Assembly: GCF_022549675.1 (NCBI RefSeq)
Contig: NZ_JAKZGR010000003.1
Location: 248,001-312,000, forward strand
Source: Belliella kenyensis
Lineage (GTDB): Bacteria > Bacteroidota > Bacteroidia > Cytophagales > Cyclobacteriaceae
Direction: 5' to 3'
Length of the DNA: 64,000 nt
Shown here: positions 35,991 to 43,586 of the stretch, piece by piece
How the letters are laid out: each line of letters opens with the position of its first letter
Numbering within the stretch: the stretch's first letter is position 1
The notes under the pieces: model-generated
The model's input: only the letters and a program-made list of their open reading frames with translations
What the model was told of the DNA's origin: nothing
Databases searched by the model: none
Position numbers and translations under genes: made by a program

Positions 35991-36392
35991 ATGAAAAAAG
36001 ATATAGATTTTCATCCAGTCACAGGAGTGAAATTGGCCATTGCCAAGGATTTTGTCAATGGAAATGAAGAATGGTCGGTATATATCATCAACCTCAACCT
36101 AATAGAACTCAATACTGTGATGATCACTTCCAAAGGATATGGCATTATTGATGGAGAGCAGCGTAGAACTTCTACTTTACGCCACATGATTGAACAGTTG
36201 GGCTCACAGTCTATCGCAAAAGTAGAGCCGATCGATCCCTCAGTTTTTGCACTGAACAATGAGTTTTGGGTGAGTTATTATATTTTGGATCAGATATTTG
36301 ACAAAAAGTTTATCTTTACAGAAGGAAGTATGGATCCTTCACATATCAGGTTGATCCCTGAACTGGGGCTAGAAGGCGTCCTTCATGGTTAA
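35991..36392 (+). CDS. Conserved Bacteroidota hypothetical protein
   Basis: 133 residues, soluble. WSVYIINLNLIELNTVMI, STLRHMIEQLGSQSIAKVEPI and ALNNEFWVSYYILDQIFDKK are recognisable from a widespread, uncharacterised Bacteroidota family (sometimes mislabelled as a phenylalanyl-tRNA synthetase subunit, for which there is no evidence). The exonuclease gene follows 12 bases later, suggesting co-transcription. Confidence 0.75.
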   Translation: MKKDIDFHPVTGVKLAIAKDFVNGNEEWSVYIINLNLIELNTVMITSKGYGIIDGEQRRTSTLRHMIEQLGSQSIAKVEPIDPSVFALNNEFWVSYYILDQIFDKKFIFTEGSMDPSHIRLIPELGLEGVLHG

Positions 36393-36404
36393 AAACAAAA
36401 CCCT

Positions 36405-37142
36405 ATGAGACATTTTTTTGAGGAATTGAATGATATCTTATTCTTAGACATAGAGACGGCATCTCTTGAGCCAAATTTTGATTTGCTTTCTGAAAGGTAT
36501 CAAGAAGAGTGGCTAAAGAAAGAAAGACATTTATATGGAAACAATGAAGTAATTGTCCCTGGTAGTATGTTTTTTGAAAAGGCTGGGATTTATGCCGAAT
36601 TTGGGAAGGTGATTTGTATAGGAGTAGGCTACTTCCGGTTTGACAAGGAAAGTGAAACCTTGACCTATAGGTCGAAGACTTTTGCAGAGACTAGTGAATA
36701 TGATACCTTACAGGCTTTCAAAGAACTTTTGGATAAAAAGCCTTGGACACTTTGTGCCCACAACGGTAAAGAATTTGATTTCCCTTATTTGGCAAGAAGG
36801 ATTCTTATCAATAGGATTCCTTTACCAGAACCACTACAGCTAGCAGGCAAAAAGCCCTGGGAAGTAAGACACTTGGATACTTTGGAGCTTTGGAAATTTG
36901 GGGATTACAAACATTACACAAGGTTAGAGTTATTGGCAACTATTTTTGATATACCTACTTCCAAAGATGGTATAGATGGATCAAAAGTAAATGAGAGCTA
37001 CTATAAGCATAATGATCTCCAGACTATCCGCACTTATTGTTCCAAAGACGTGCTAGTTACAGCACAGATTTTCTTGGCATTCCGTGGTATCCCACCAGAG
37101 CTTGATTTTGAGATCGTCAATTTGGATGAAGAACAAGCTTGA
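36405..37142 (+). CDS. DEDD-type 3'-5' exonuclease (PolB-like/RNase H fold)
   Basis: 245 residues. Exo motifs: LFLDIETASL (I), CAHNGKEFDFPYLARR (II), YCSKDVLVTAQIF (III). This is the predicted 3'-5' exonuclease family related to PolB proofreading domains; no polymerase domain. A role in DNA repair or RNA trimming is inferred. Second gene after the conserved hypothetical. Confidence 0.85.
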   Translation: MRHFFEELNDILFLDIETASLEPNFDLLSERYQEEWLKKERHLYGNNEVIVPGSMFFEKAGIYAEFGKVICIGVGYFRFDKESETLTYRSKTFAETSEYDTLQAFKELLDKKPWTLCAHNGKEFDFPYLARRILINRIPLPEPLQLAGKKPWEVRHLDTLELWKFGDYKHYTRLELLATIFDIPTSKDGIDGSKVNESYYKHNDLQTIRTYCSKDVLVTAQIFLAFRGIPPELDFEIVNLDEEQA

Positions 37143-37203
37143 TTTGATTTTGGAGTGGCGATTTTTCATGATTCTACCAGATGTAAATTCAAAGCATAGC
37201 TTA

Positions 37204-37467
37204 TGTTTTTTCAAAATAGAGTTCATGTTATTTGAAGATTTATCTTGTGTTATTTCAAAATAGATATCATGTTATTTCAAAATTAAACTCGTGTTAATTC
37301 AAAATATAGTTAATGTTATTTCAAAATAGAGTGAGTGTTATTTCAAAGTAAAGTTCATGTTATTTCAAAATAGAGTACGTGTTATTTCAAAATAGAGTGT
37401 GTGTTATTTCAAAATTCAACTTGTGTTATTTCAAAATTCAACTTGTGTTATTTCAAAATTTGTTTTA
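37204..37467. repeat. Twelve tandem 22-bp repeats upstream of the DUF4143 ATPase
   Basis: Exactly 12 units with a strict 22-base period. Each begins tgttatttcaaaat (first two and the fifth with 1-3 changes) and ends in 8-10 variable bases. Units 10 and 11 are identical. 22 is not a multiple of three, so this is not a coding repeat. An inverted copy of the core (ttttgaaataa, 37469-37479) follows at once, able to pair with any unit core; it lies 3 bases before the ATPase GTG start. Confidence 0.95.
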
Positions 37468-37482
37468 TTTTTGAAATAAAAA

Positions 37483-38643
37483 GTGCTGATAGAAAGGAAT
37501 ATATATGATGCTGTCAAGAGGATGATACCAAAGTATCCTATAATCGCATTGACAGGCCCCAGACAATCTGGAAAGACTACTTTACTGAGAGATTTATTCA
37601 GCGGCTATAGGTATGTTAGCCTTGAAAATCTTGATCATAGAAATTTCGCTTTAAATGATCCAAATGGTTTTTTGGAGGAGTTCGATCATCAGGTGATTTT
37701 TGACGAAGTGCAAAGAGTGCCTGAGCTTTTTTCATACCTTCAAACCAGAGTAGATAATTACCCAGAGAGGATGGGATCTTATGTGCTTTCGGGCTCCCAA
37801 AATTTTCATTTAATGCACAGTATCACACAGAGTCTTGCTGGAAGAGTGGCTATCTTCAAACTTTTCCCTTTAGATCATTTGGAACTAAATTCAGCAGGCT
37901 TGTTGCAAGATGAGTTTTTGGAGAATTTAGTTAAGGGCTATTATCCAGCAATATATCATAGAGATATACCTTCTAAAGTATTTTATGCTAATTATATCCA
38001 GACATATATACATAGGGATGTGAGTGAGTTGATTGCAATCAGAGAAATGAGGCTATTTCAGAATTTCCTTTCACTATGTGCGACACGAGCAGGACAGCTA
38101 CTCAATTTAAATGCTTTGGCCAATGAATGTGGTATTACTCAGCCTACAGCAAAAGCGTGGCTTTCAGCATTGGAGCAGAGTTTTATTACATTTCAACTTT
38201 ATCCATATTATAAGAATTTCAGCAAACGAATCTTGAAAACTCCGAAGCTCTATTTTTATGATACGGGGTTGTTGTGTCACTTGCTTAAGGCAACTTCTAC
38301 AGAAAAGCTTTTGACACATCCATTCAAGGGAGTTTTGTTTGAAAATATGATGGTAGCGGAATACGTAAAACAAATGCATCATTCCAATGATTTGGAAGAT
38401 ATTTGGTATTGGAGAGATTCTGGAGGAAATGAAGTCGACTTACTAGTTGATAAGGGATTAGACTTTACTGCATTTGAGTTCAAAGCTACCAAGACTATCA
38501 CTTCCGAAATGTTCAATGGTTTGAATAAGTTTGAAGCAATCTCGAAAATCAAAGGTTTGGAAAAAAAGCTGGTCTATGCTGGAAATGAGAACCAAGTTCG
38601 TACAGCAGGTAAATTAGTATCTTGGAAAGATTTCCCAAATTGA
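37483..38643 (+). CDS. AAA ATPase with DUF4143 domain
   Basis: 386 residues. Walker A LTGPRQSGKTTLL (about residues 21-33), Walker B QVIFDEVQRVPEL, sensor VLSGSQNF, a winged-helix-like NALANECGITQPTAKAWLSAL segment, and a C-terminal DUF4143 nuclease-like fold (SGGNEVDLLVDKG...AFEFKAT). Such proteins are abundant in Bacteroidota and archaea with unknown function. Starts at GTG 37483. The repeats and the hairpin just before it may control expression. Confidence 0.9.
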   Translation: MLIERNIYDAVKRMIPKYPIIALTGPRQSGKTTLLRDLFSGYRYVSLENLDHRNFALNDPNGFLEEFDHQVIFDEVQRVPELFSYLQTRVDNYPERMGSYVLSGSQNFHLMHSITQSLAGRVAIFKLFPLDHLELNSAGLLQDEFLENLVKGYYPAIYHRDIPSKVFYANYIQTYIHRDVSELIAIREMRLFQNFLSLCATRAGQLLNLNALANECGITQPTAKAWLSALEQSFITFQLYPYYKNFSKRILKTPKLYFYDTGLLCHLLKATSTEKLLTHPFKGVLFENMMVAEYVKQMHHSNDLEDIWYWRDSGGNEVDLLVDKGLDFTAFEFKATKTITSEMFNGLNKFEAISKIKGLEKKLVYAGNENQVRTAGKLVSWKDFPN

Positions 38644-38879
38644 ACCATTTTTGCATATATTTTTTTATAACTTTGATAGCATCGATAGACCAAGAGATGT
38701 TTTGAGAATAAAGCTGGAAATTAATAACTGGAATTACCATTTTTCGGAAAGCGATATCACCTATTGCTTAGAATACTTTAATCACCAATATTTTCATATC
38801 TATTCAAGCAAAGCTGGTGTAAAGTGCCCCCAGCAAAAAATATTAACAAACTAAAGAATTTAAAAAAAGACTCATTTTT

Positions 38880-41081
38880 ATGGGAAGAAAATCAAATAAC
38901 AAAACAGGTAAAGGCAAGAAGAAAGGCGGCAAAGTAATGGACGCAGCCCAGTTAGCTAGAAAAATCCTCAATTTTTTGGATAATCACTTTGGAGAAGAGT
39001 TCAACTCCAAACAAATCATTAAAAAATTAGAGATTAGGGATGGTGTGACCAAGGGTGGTGTAGAACCTATATTACACAAATTAGCTGCGGCGGGTTCTGT
39101 GTCCAAGTCACCTAGGAACTATTTTTCATCGACCAAGGATCCGGAATTTATAGAAGGAATTGTAGACTATGTCAATCCAAGATTCGCCTACATAGTAGCG
39201 GACGCTAGGCATGACGTAGAAGAAGACATCTTGGTAAAGGAAGCAGATCTTAAGAATGCTTTAGATGGAGACCGAGTAAGGATCATGGTGTATCCACTGA
39301 AAGGAAATAGCGGTCGGGTAGAAGGAAAGGTTCTTGAAGTCCTAGAAAGAAGCAAAGATGAATTTGTAGGAAGGGTAGAGATCTCGCCACGTTTTGCTTT
39401 TGTAGTTCCAGATTTTAGAAAAATGCACCATGACATCTTTGTACACAAAGGTGACCTTGGAGGTGCTGAGCACAATCAGAAAGTAGTAGTCAAAATGACT
39501 GAGTGGAGGGATGGAGATAAAAACCCTACGGGTAAAGTGACTCGTGTACTTGGTAAAGCTGGCGAGCATGAAGTTGAAATCCACTCGATCATGGCGGAGT
39601 TTGGGTTGCCATTTGAGTATCCAGAGGAAGTTGTGGCAGAAGCGGAGGAGATTTCAGATCAAATACCAACATCAGAGATCAAAAACCGCAAGGACTTTAG
39701 AGGTGTCACAACCTTCACCATAGATCCAGCTGATGCAAAGGATTTTGATGATGCCATTTCTTATCAAAAGCTAGCAAATGGCAACTACGAAATTGGCGTT
39801 CATATAGCCGATGTAACTCATTATGTCAAGCCAAAGACCAAGCTTGAGAAAGAAGCCTATGACAGGGCCACTTCCGTGTACTTGGTAGATCGCACGATAC
39901 CGATGCTACCAGAGCGATTGAGCAATGGCTTATGTTCATTGAGACCCAATGAAGATAAGTTGACTTTCTCATGTGTCTTTGAGATGGATGAAGCAGGTGA
40001 TGTACTCAAGCATTGGATTGGTCGCACGATCATCCATTCAGATAGGCGATTTGCTTATGAAGAGGCTCAAGAGAATATAGACAATCAGGCTGGAGATTTT
40101 TTTGAAGAACTTACGTTGCTAAATGATTTAGCGAAAAAGTTACGTAAGAGGAGGTTTGACAAAGGAGCTGTGAATTTCGAAACAGTGGAGGTGAAATTCA
40201 AGTTAGATGAAAAAGGTACTCCACTTGGCCTAATGGTCAAAGAGCGAAAGGATATCCATAAAATGATCGAGGAGTTCATGCTCTTAGCCAATAGAACAGT
40301 AGCGGAATTTATCTTTGATCGAAACAAAGGTGCAGACACTTTTGTCTACAGGGTACATGATCATCCTGATTTGGAGAGATTGGAGACATTCTCCAATTTT
40401 GCAAAGAAATTTGGTCATGAGATTAAAGTAGGAGAGGGCAGCAGGATTTCTATGGCTTTGAATAAGCTTATGGAAGAGATCCAAGGCAAACCTGAGCAGA
40501 ACGTATTGGAGCAGTTGGCGATAAGAAGTATGGCCAAAGCCATCTATACCATAGAGCCCAAAGGTCACTTTGGTTTAGCTTTCAAGCATTATACACATTT
40601 CACCTCACCGATCAGAAGGTATCCTGATATGATGGTGCATAGGTTGCTTCAGCATTATCTAGATGGAGGGAAATCTCCCGAGTCAGAGACTTGGGAAGAG
40701 AAGAGTAGACATTCTTCAGATAGAGAAAAGCGTGCTTCTGATGCTGAGCGTGCTTCTATCAAGTACAAGCAGGTGGAGTTTATGTCCCTAGCAGAAGATA
40801 AAGATTACCAAGGAATAGTTACTGGAGTGACAGAGTGGGGCGTGTTTGTAGAGATCAGCGAGACCAAATGCGAAGGAATGGTTAGGGTTCAGGATATGGA
40901 CGATGACTACTACGAATTTGATGAAAAAAACATGCGCCTAATTGGCTCAAAAAATAAGAAGATGATCACCTTGGGTGATAGTGTTGCTGTGAGAGTGATA
41001 GCGACAGACATAGATAGAAGAACAATAGATTTGGAATTTGCAGATAATGAGTCAAACAACAAGCCCCGTAAGCACCGATAA
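38880..41081 (+). CDS. rnr: Ribonuclease R
   Basis: 733 residues. A basic N-terminus, winged-helix segment, two cold-shock domains, RNB catalytic core (TIDPADAKDFDDAISYQ; HYTHFTSPIRRYPD) and C-terminal S1 domain (GIVTGVTEWGVFVEI) are all present. It degrades structured RNA 3' to 5'. Its last 35 bases overlap the polyprenyl synthase gene. Confidence 0.96.
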   Translation: MGRKSNNKTGKGKKKGGKVMDAAQLARKILNFLDNHFGEEFNSKQIIKKLEIRDGVTKGGVEPILHKLAAAGSVSKSPRNYFSSTKDPEFIEGIVDYVNPRFAYIVADARHDVEEDILVKEADLKNALDGDRVRIMVYPLKGNSGRVEGKVLEVLERSKDEFVGRVEISPRFAFVVPDFRKMHHDIFVHKGDLGGAEHNQKVVVKMTEWRDGDKNPTGKVTRVLGKAGEHEVEIHSIMAEFGLPFEYPEEVVAEAEEISDQIPTSEIKNRKDFRGVTTFTIDPADAKDFDDAISYQKLANGNYEIGVHIADVTHYVKPKTKLEKEAYDRATSVYLVDRTIPMLPERLSNGLCSLRPNEDKLTFSCVFEMDEAGDVLKHWIGRTIIHSDRRFAYEEAQENIDNQAGDFFEELTLLNDLAKKLRKRRFDKGAVNFETVEVKFKLDEKGTPLGLMVKERKDIHKMIEEFMLLANRTVAEFIFDRNKGADTFVYRVHDHPDLERLETFSNFAKKFGHEIKVGEGSRISMALNKLMEEIQGKPEQNVLEQLAIRSMAKAIYTIEPKGHFGLAFKHYTHFTSPIRRYPDMMVHRLLQHYLDGGKSPESETWEEKSRHSSDREKRASDAERASIKYKQVEFMSLAEDKDYQGIVTGVTEWGVFVEISETKCEGMVRVQDMDDDYYEFDEKNMRLIGSKNKKMITLGDSVAVRVIATDIDRRTIDLEFADNESNNKPRKHR

Positions 41082-42042
41082 GTTGCTTCAATACCTAGAG
41101 AATCAAATCAGAGAATATCCTTTTGGTGAAAATCCTTCAGCACTTTACGAGCCGATCAGCTATATCATGAGTTTGGGAGGCAAAAGGATTCGCCCTTTAC
41201 TGACTTTGATGGCTTATAGCCTCTACAAAAGTGATGTTTCAGCTGCGCTAACTCCAGCCTTGGCAGTAGAAGTATTTCATAATTTCACATTGATGCATGA
41301 TGACATCATGGATGATGCTCCACTGAGAAGGGGGCAAGCCACTGTACATGAGAAGTGGAATGCAAACACAGCTATACTTTCAGGTGACGTGATGCTAGTC
41401 AAAGCATATGAAATGCTTCTCGCTGCACCATCTGAGAAGTTACCTACCATCTTCCGCTTGTTCAATCAAGCAGCTACGGAAGTTTGTGAAGGTCAGCAAC
41501 ATGATATGGATTTCGAGAAAATGGATCACGTCTCTGAAGATGCCTACATTGATATGATCAGACAAAAGACCGCTGTGCTTTTAGGTTTTGCACTTCAACT
41601 GGGTGCTGTACTTGCAGATGCTTCGGAAGAAGATGGTCAAAAACTCTATGAGTTTGGGGTGAACGTAGGTATAGGCTTCCAATTGATGGATGATTTGCTT
41701 GATGTATATGCAGACCAAGCAAAGTTTGGTAAGCAGGTAGGTGGTGATATCATTTCGAATAAAAAGACCTTTCTGCTGATCAAAGCGAAGGAGCTGGCTA
41801 CTGGTGAGCAAAAACAAAATCTAAACAATTGGATAGCTAAGGAGACTTTTGATAAGACAGAAAAAGTAAATGCAGTCACAGCAATATATAATGAGCTGGG
41901 TATAGACAAACTTACAGCTGCTCAAATGCATGAGTATTTTGAGCAAGGCTTTGCCATATACGATTCATTGAGTGTACCAAATAATGAAAATTATATTCAA
42001 CTTTTGGAATTGGTTAAGAATCTTGTACATAGAGAAAAGTAG
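41047..42042 (+). CDS. Polyprenyl (isoprenyl) diphosphate synthase
   Basis: 331 residues from ATG 41047 inside the 3' end of rnr. The two aspartate-rich motifs are LMHDDIMDDAPLRRG (FARM) and GFQLMDDLLDVYAD (SARM); GGKRIRPLL precedes. It condenses IPP units; product length (FPP/GGPP versus longer) cannot be fixed, although the residues before the first motif (VEVFHNFTL) are bulky. Likely supplies quinone or carotenoid precursors. Confidence 0.9.
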   Translation: MSQTTSPVSTDKLLQYLENQIREYPFGENPSALYEPISYIMSLGGKRIRPLLTLMAYSLYKSDVSAALTPALAVEVFHNFTLMHDDIMDDAPLRRGQATVHEKWNANTAILSGDVMLVKAYEMLLAAPSEKLPTIFRLFNQAATEVCEGQQHDMDFEKMDHVSEDAYIDMIRQKTAVLLGFALQLGAVLADASEEDGQKLYEFGVNVGIGFQLMDDLLDVYADQAKFGKQVGGDIISNKKTFLLIKAKELATGEQKQNLNNWIAKETFDKTEKVNAVTAIYNELGIDKLTAAQMHEYFEQGFAIYDSLSVPNNENYIQLLELVKNLVHREK

Positions 42043-42065
42043 CAAAGTAATTTACTAAACAAGTT

Positions 42066-42698
42066 ATGATCGAGTTATCTACCACCGTGATCATCATTGT
42101 GATCACGGTAATCACATCCTATTGGGCTATGCGGAGTCACGCTGTCATTCAAAGATGGATGTTTACGCCTTACTTGATAGACAAGAGGAATCAATATGAT
42201 CGATTTATTCTTTCTGGATTTGTCCATAAGGACAGTATGCACTTACTTTTCAATATGTTTACCTTCTTCTTTTTCGGCGGTGCAGTAGAGCAGTTTTTGA
42301 TGTATCAACTAGGCACTGGACTAGGTACAGTAGTATATATTTTGTTTTATTTATCTGCCATCGTGATTTCGGATATTCCTACTTTTCTGAAGCACAGGAA
42401 TGATAGCTATTATCAAGCTTTGGGGGCTAGCGGAGGTGTGGCAGCGACAGTTTTTGCGAGTATTATACTGATGCCTCTATCTGATATATGTCTTTTTGGT
42501 ATTCTTTGCTTGCCAGGATTTGCCTTAGGTGGCTTGTTCCTGATCTATTCTATTGTACAAGGTAAAAAAGGCAACGATGGTATCAATCATGATGCACATT
42601 TATATGGAGCTTTGTTTGGTATAATATTTATTTTGATCATTAGTCCAGCATCAGCTACCAATTTTATCCAAGAAATAAAAAACTTCAGGTTGTTTTAA
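42066..42698 (+). CDS. Rhomboid-family intramembrane serine protease
   Basis: 210 residues with about six membrane segments. Catalytic Ser in ALGASGGVAATV and His in NHDAHLYGALFG; the early FVHKDSMHLLFNMFTFFFFG motif is typical. It cleaves membrane proteins within the bilayer. Third in a tight rnr-prenyl synthase-rhomboid run; its stop codon lies inside the terminator stem. Confidence 0.9.
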   Translation: MIELSTTVIIIVITVITSYWAMRSHAVIQRWMFTPYLIDKRNQYDRFILSGFVHKDSMHLLFNMFTFFFFGGAVEQFLMYQLGTGLGTVVYILFYLSAIVISDIPTFLKHRNDSYYQALGASGGVAATVFASIILMPLSDICLFGILCLPGFALGGLFLIYSIVQGKKGNDGINHDAHLYGALFGIIFILIISPASATNFIQEIKNFRLF

Positions 42699-42711
42699 CC
42701 TGAAGTTTTTT
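42678..42711. terminator. Bidirectional terminator between rhomboid and HPF genes
   Basis: aacttcaggtt (42681-42691) pairs with aacctgaagtt (42697-42707), flanked by A and T runs on both sides. It serves two convergent genes. Confidence 0.85.
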
Positions 42712-42727
42712 AATTTATGCTGTTTGA

Positions 42728-43036
42728 TTATTTCCCTTTTTGAAGTTGTCTGATATTCTTATCAGTAACAGACTTGAGCATTCCAATCCAGTTTTCCCCT
42801 TTTTCTTCTGCAAAAACATCTGGTCCTGGTACTCCTACTCTCATTCCTATGGTGGTAGTAGCTTTGGATCCATTCCCCTCTGCATTGAAATATACGTCTA
42901 AGGCGTTGATGTTTTGAGTAAACCGTGCTAGCTTATCTATACTTGCCCTTATTTCAGCTTGGACTTCCTGACTTACATCAAGACTTGGTGATTGAACATC
43001 GATTTTTACGCCCTTATAGTTTTCTGTGTAGTTCAT
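42728..43036 (-). CDS. Ribosome hibernation-promoting factor (HPF/RaiA, short form)
   Basis: 102 residues. VKIDVQSPSLDVSQEVQAEI, then helix IDKLARFTQNINALDVYFN and GMRVGVPGPDVFAEEKGENW match the HPF/RaiA fold. It binds the 30S decoding centre under stress. Short form without the dimerisation domain of long HPF. Confidence 0.85.
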   Translation of the reverse strand: MNYTENYKGVKIDVQSPSLDVSQEVQAEIRASIDKLARFTQNINALDVYFNAEGNGSKATTTIGMRVGVPGPDVFAEEKGENWIGMLKSVTDKNIRQLQKGK

Positions 43037-43472
43037 AAATCTGATTTTTTATCGTAAAACAATACTTAAGTATACGGCACATTATAAATAAAGATTGGGT
43101 AAAATGACTCCAATTTGTAGATTTCGGGGATTTTTTGACAAAGTATTTCATTATCAATCACTTTTAAGTTTTTATAAAATGCCATGTTAGAAGGTTTAGA
43201 AAAAAATCAAAAGCCGATCGTCAGAGTAGTTTGTCGTTATGATAATCAATGATAAATAGATTCTTTGAGATTCCGATATGTCCTGCATTGCAATATCGTA
43301 TGAGATAAAATTAGGCTCATTCACAAGTTACTAGTCCAATTCTATCAATACATTGATCAAATTGATAGCTTATGGTCAATATCGATACGAATCGAATATC
43401 TATCTTTATCAAGTCAAGTCAACTTGATAATTTCTATAGTTATTTGAAAGTCGCATGTTCAATTAAAAGGGA
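43037..43472. other. Intergenic region before an orphan terminator
   Basis: No gene. Several small inverted repeats occur around 43355-43440 (e.g. tcaagtcaagtcaacttgat). A strong plus-strand terminator closes the region although no plus-strand ORF precedes it, so a small RNA may be encoded. Confidence 0.4.
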
Positions 43473-43509
43473 AATAGCCGATCTAACACTGAGATCGGCT
43501 ATTTTTTAT
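43473..43509 (+). terminator. Orphan strong terminator
   Basis: aatagccgatct (43473-43484) pairs with agatcggctatt (43492-43503), loop of seven, then a T-rich run (ttttttatttt). No plus-strand gene ends nearby. On the minus strand it lies ~80 bases past the S9 peptidase stop but lacks a clean T run. Confidence 0.7.
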
Positions 43510-43586
43510 TTTACTTGGCTTGAATAGATCTTGAGTCAAACATACTTTTTACTTTAATCAACGTGCTTTTCAAAGAAGTGCAGCAC

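Noticed and set aside
37204-37467. CRISPR array
   Set aside because: Period is 22 bp with only 8-10 variable bases, no cas genes; spacers are far too short.
38651-38854. 67-codon ORF between the DUF4143 ATPase and rnr
   Set aside because: Aromatic-rich, AT-driven translation without start support.
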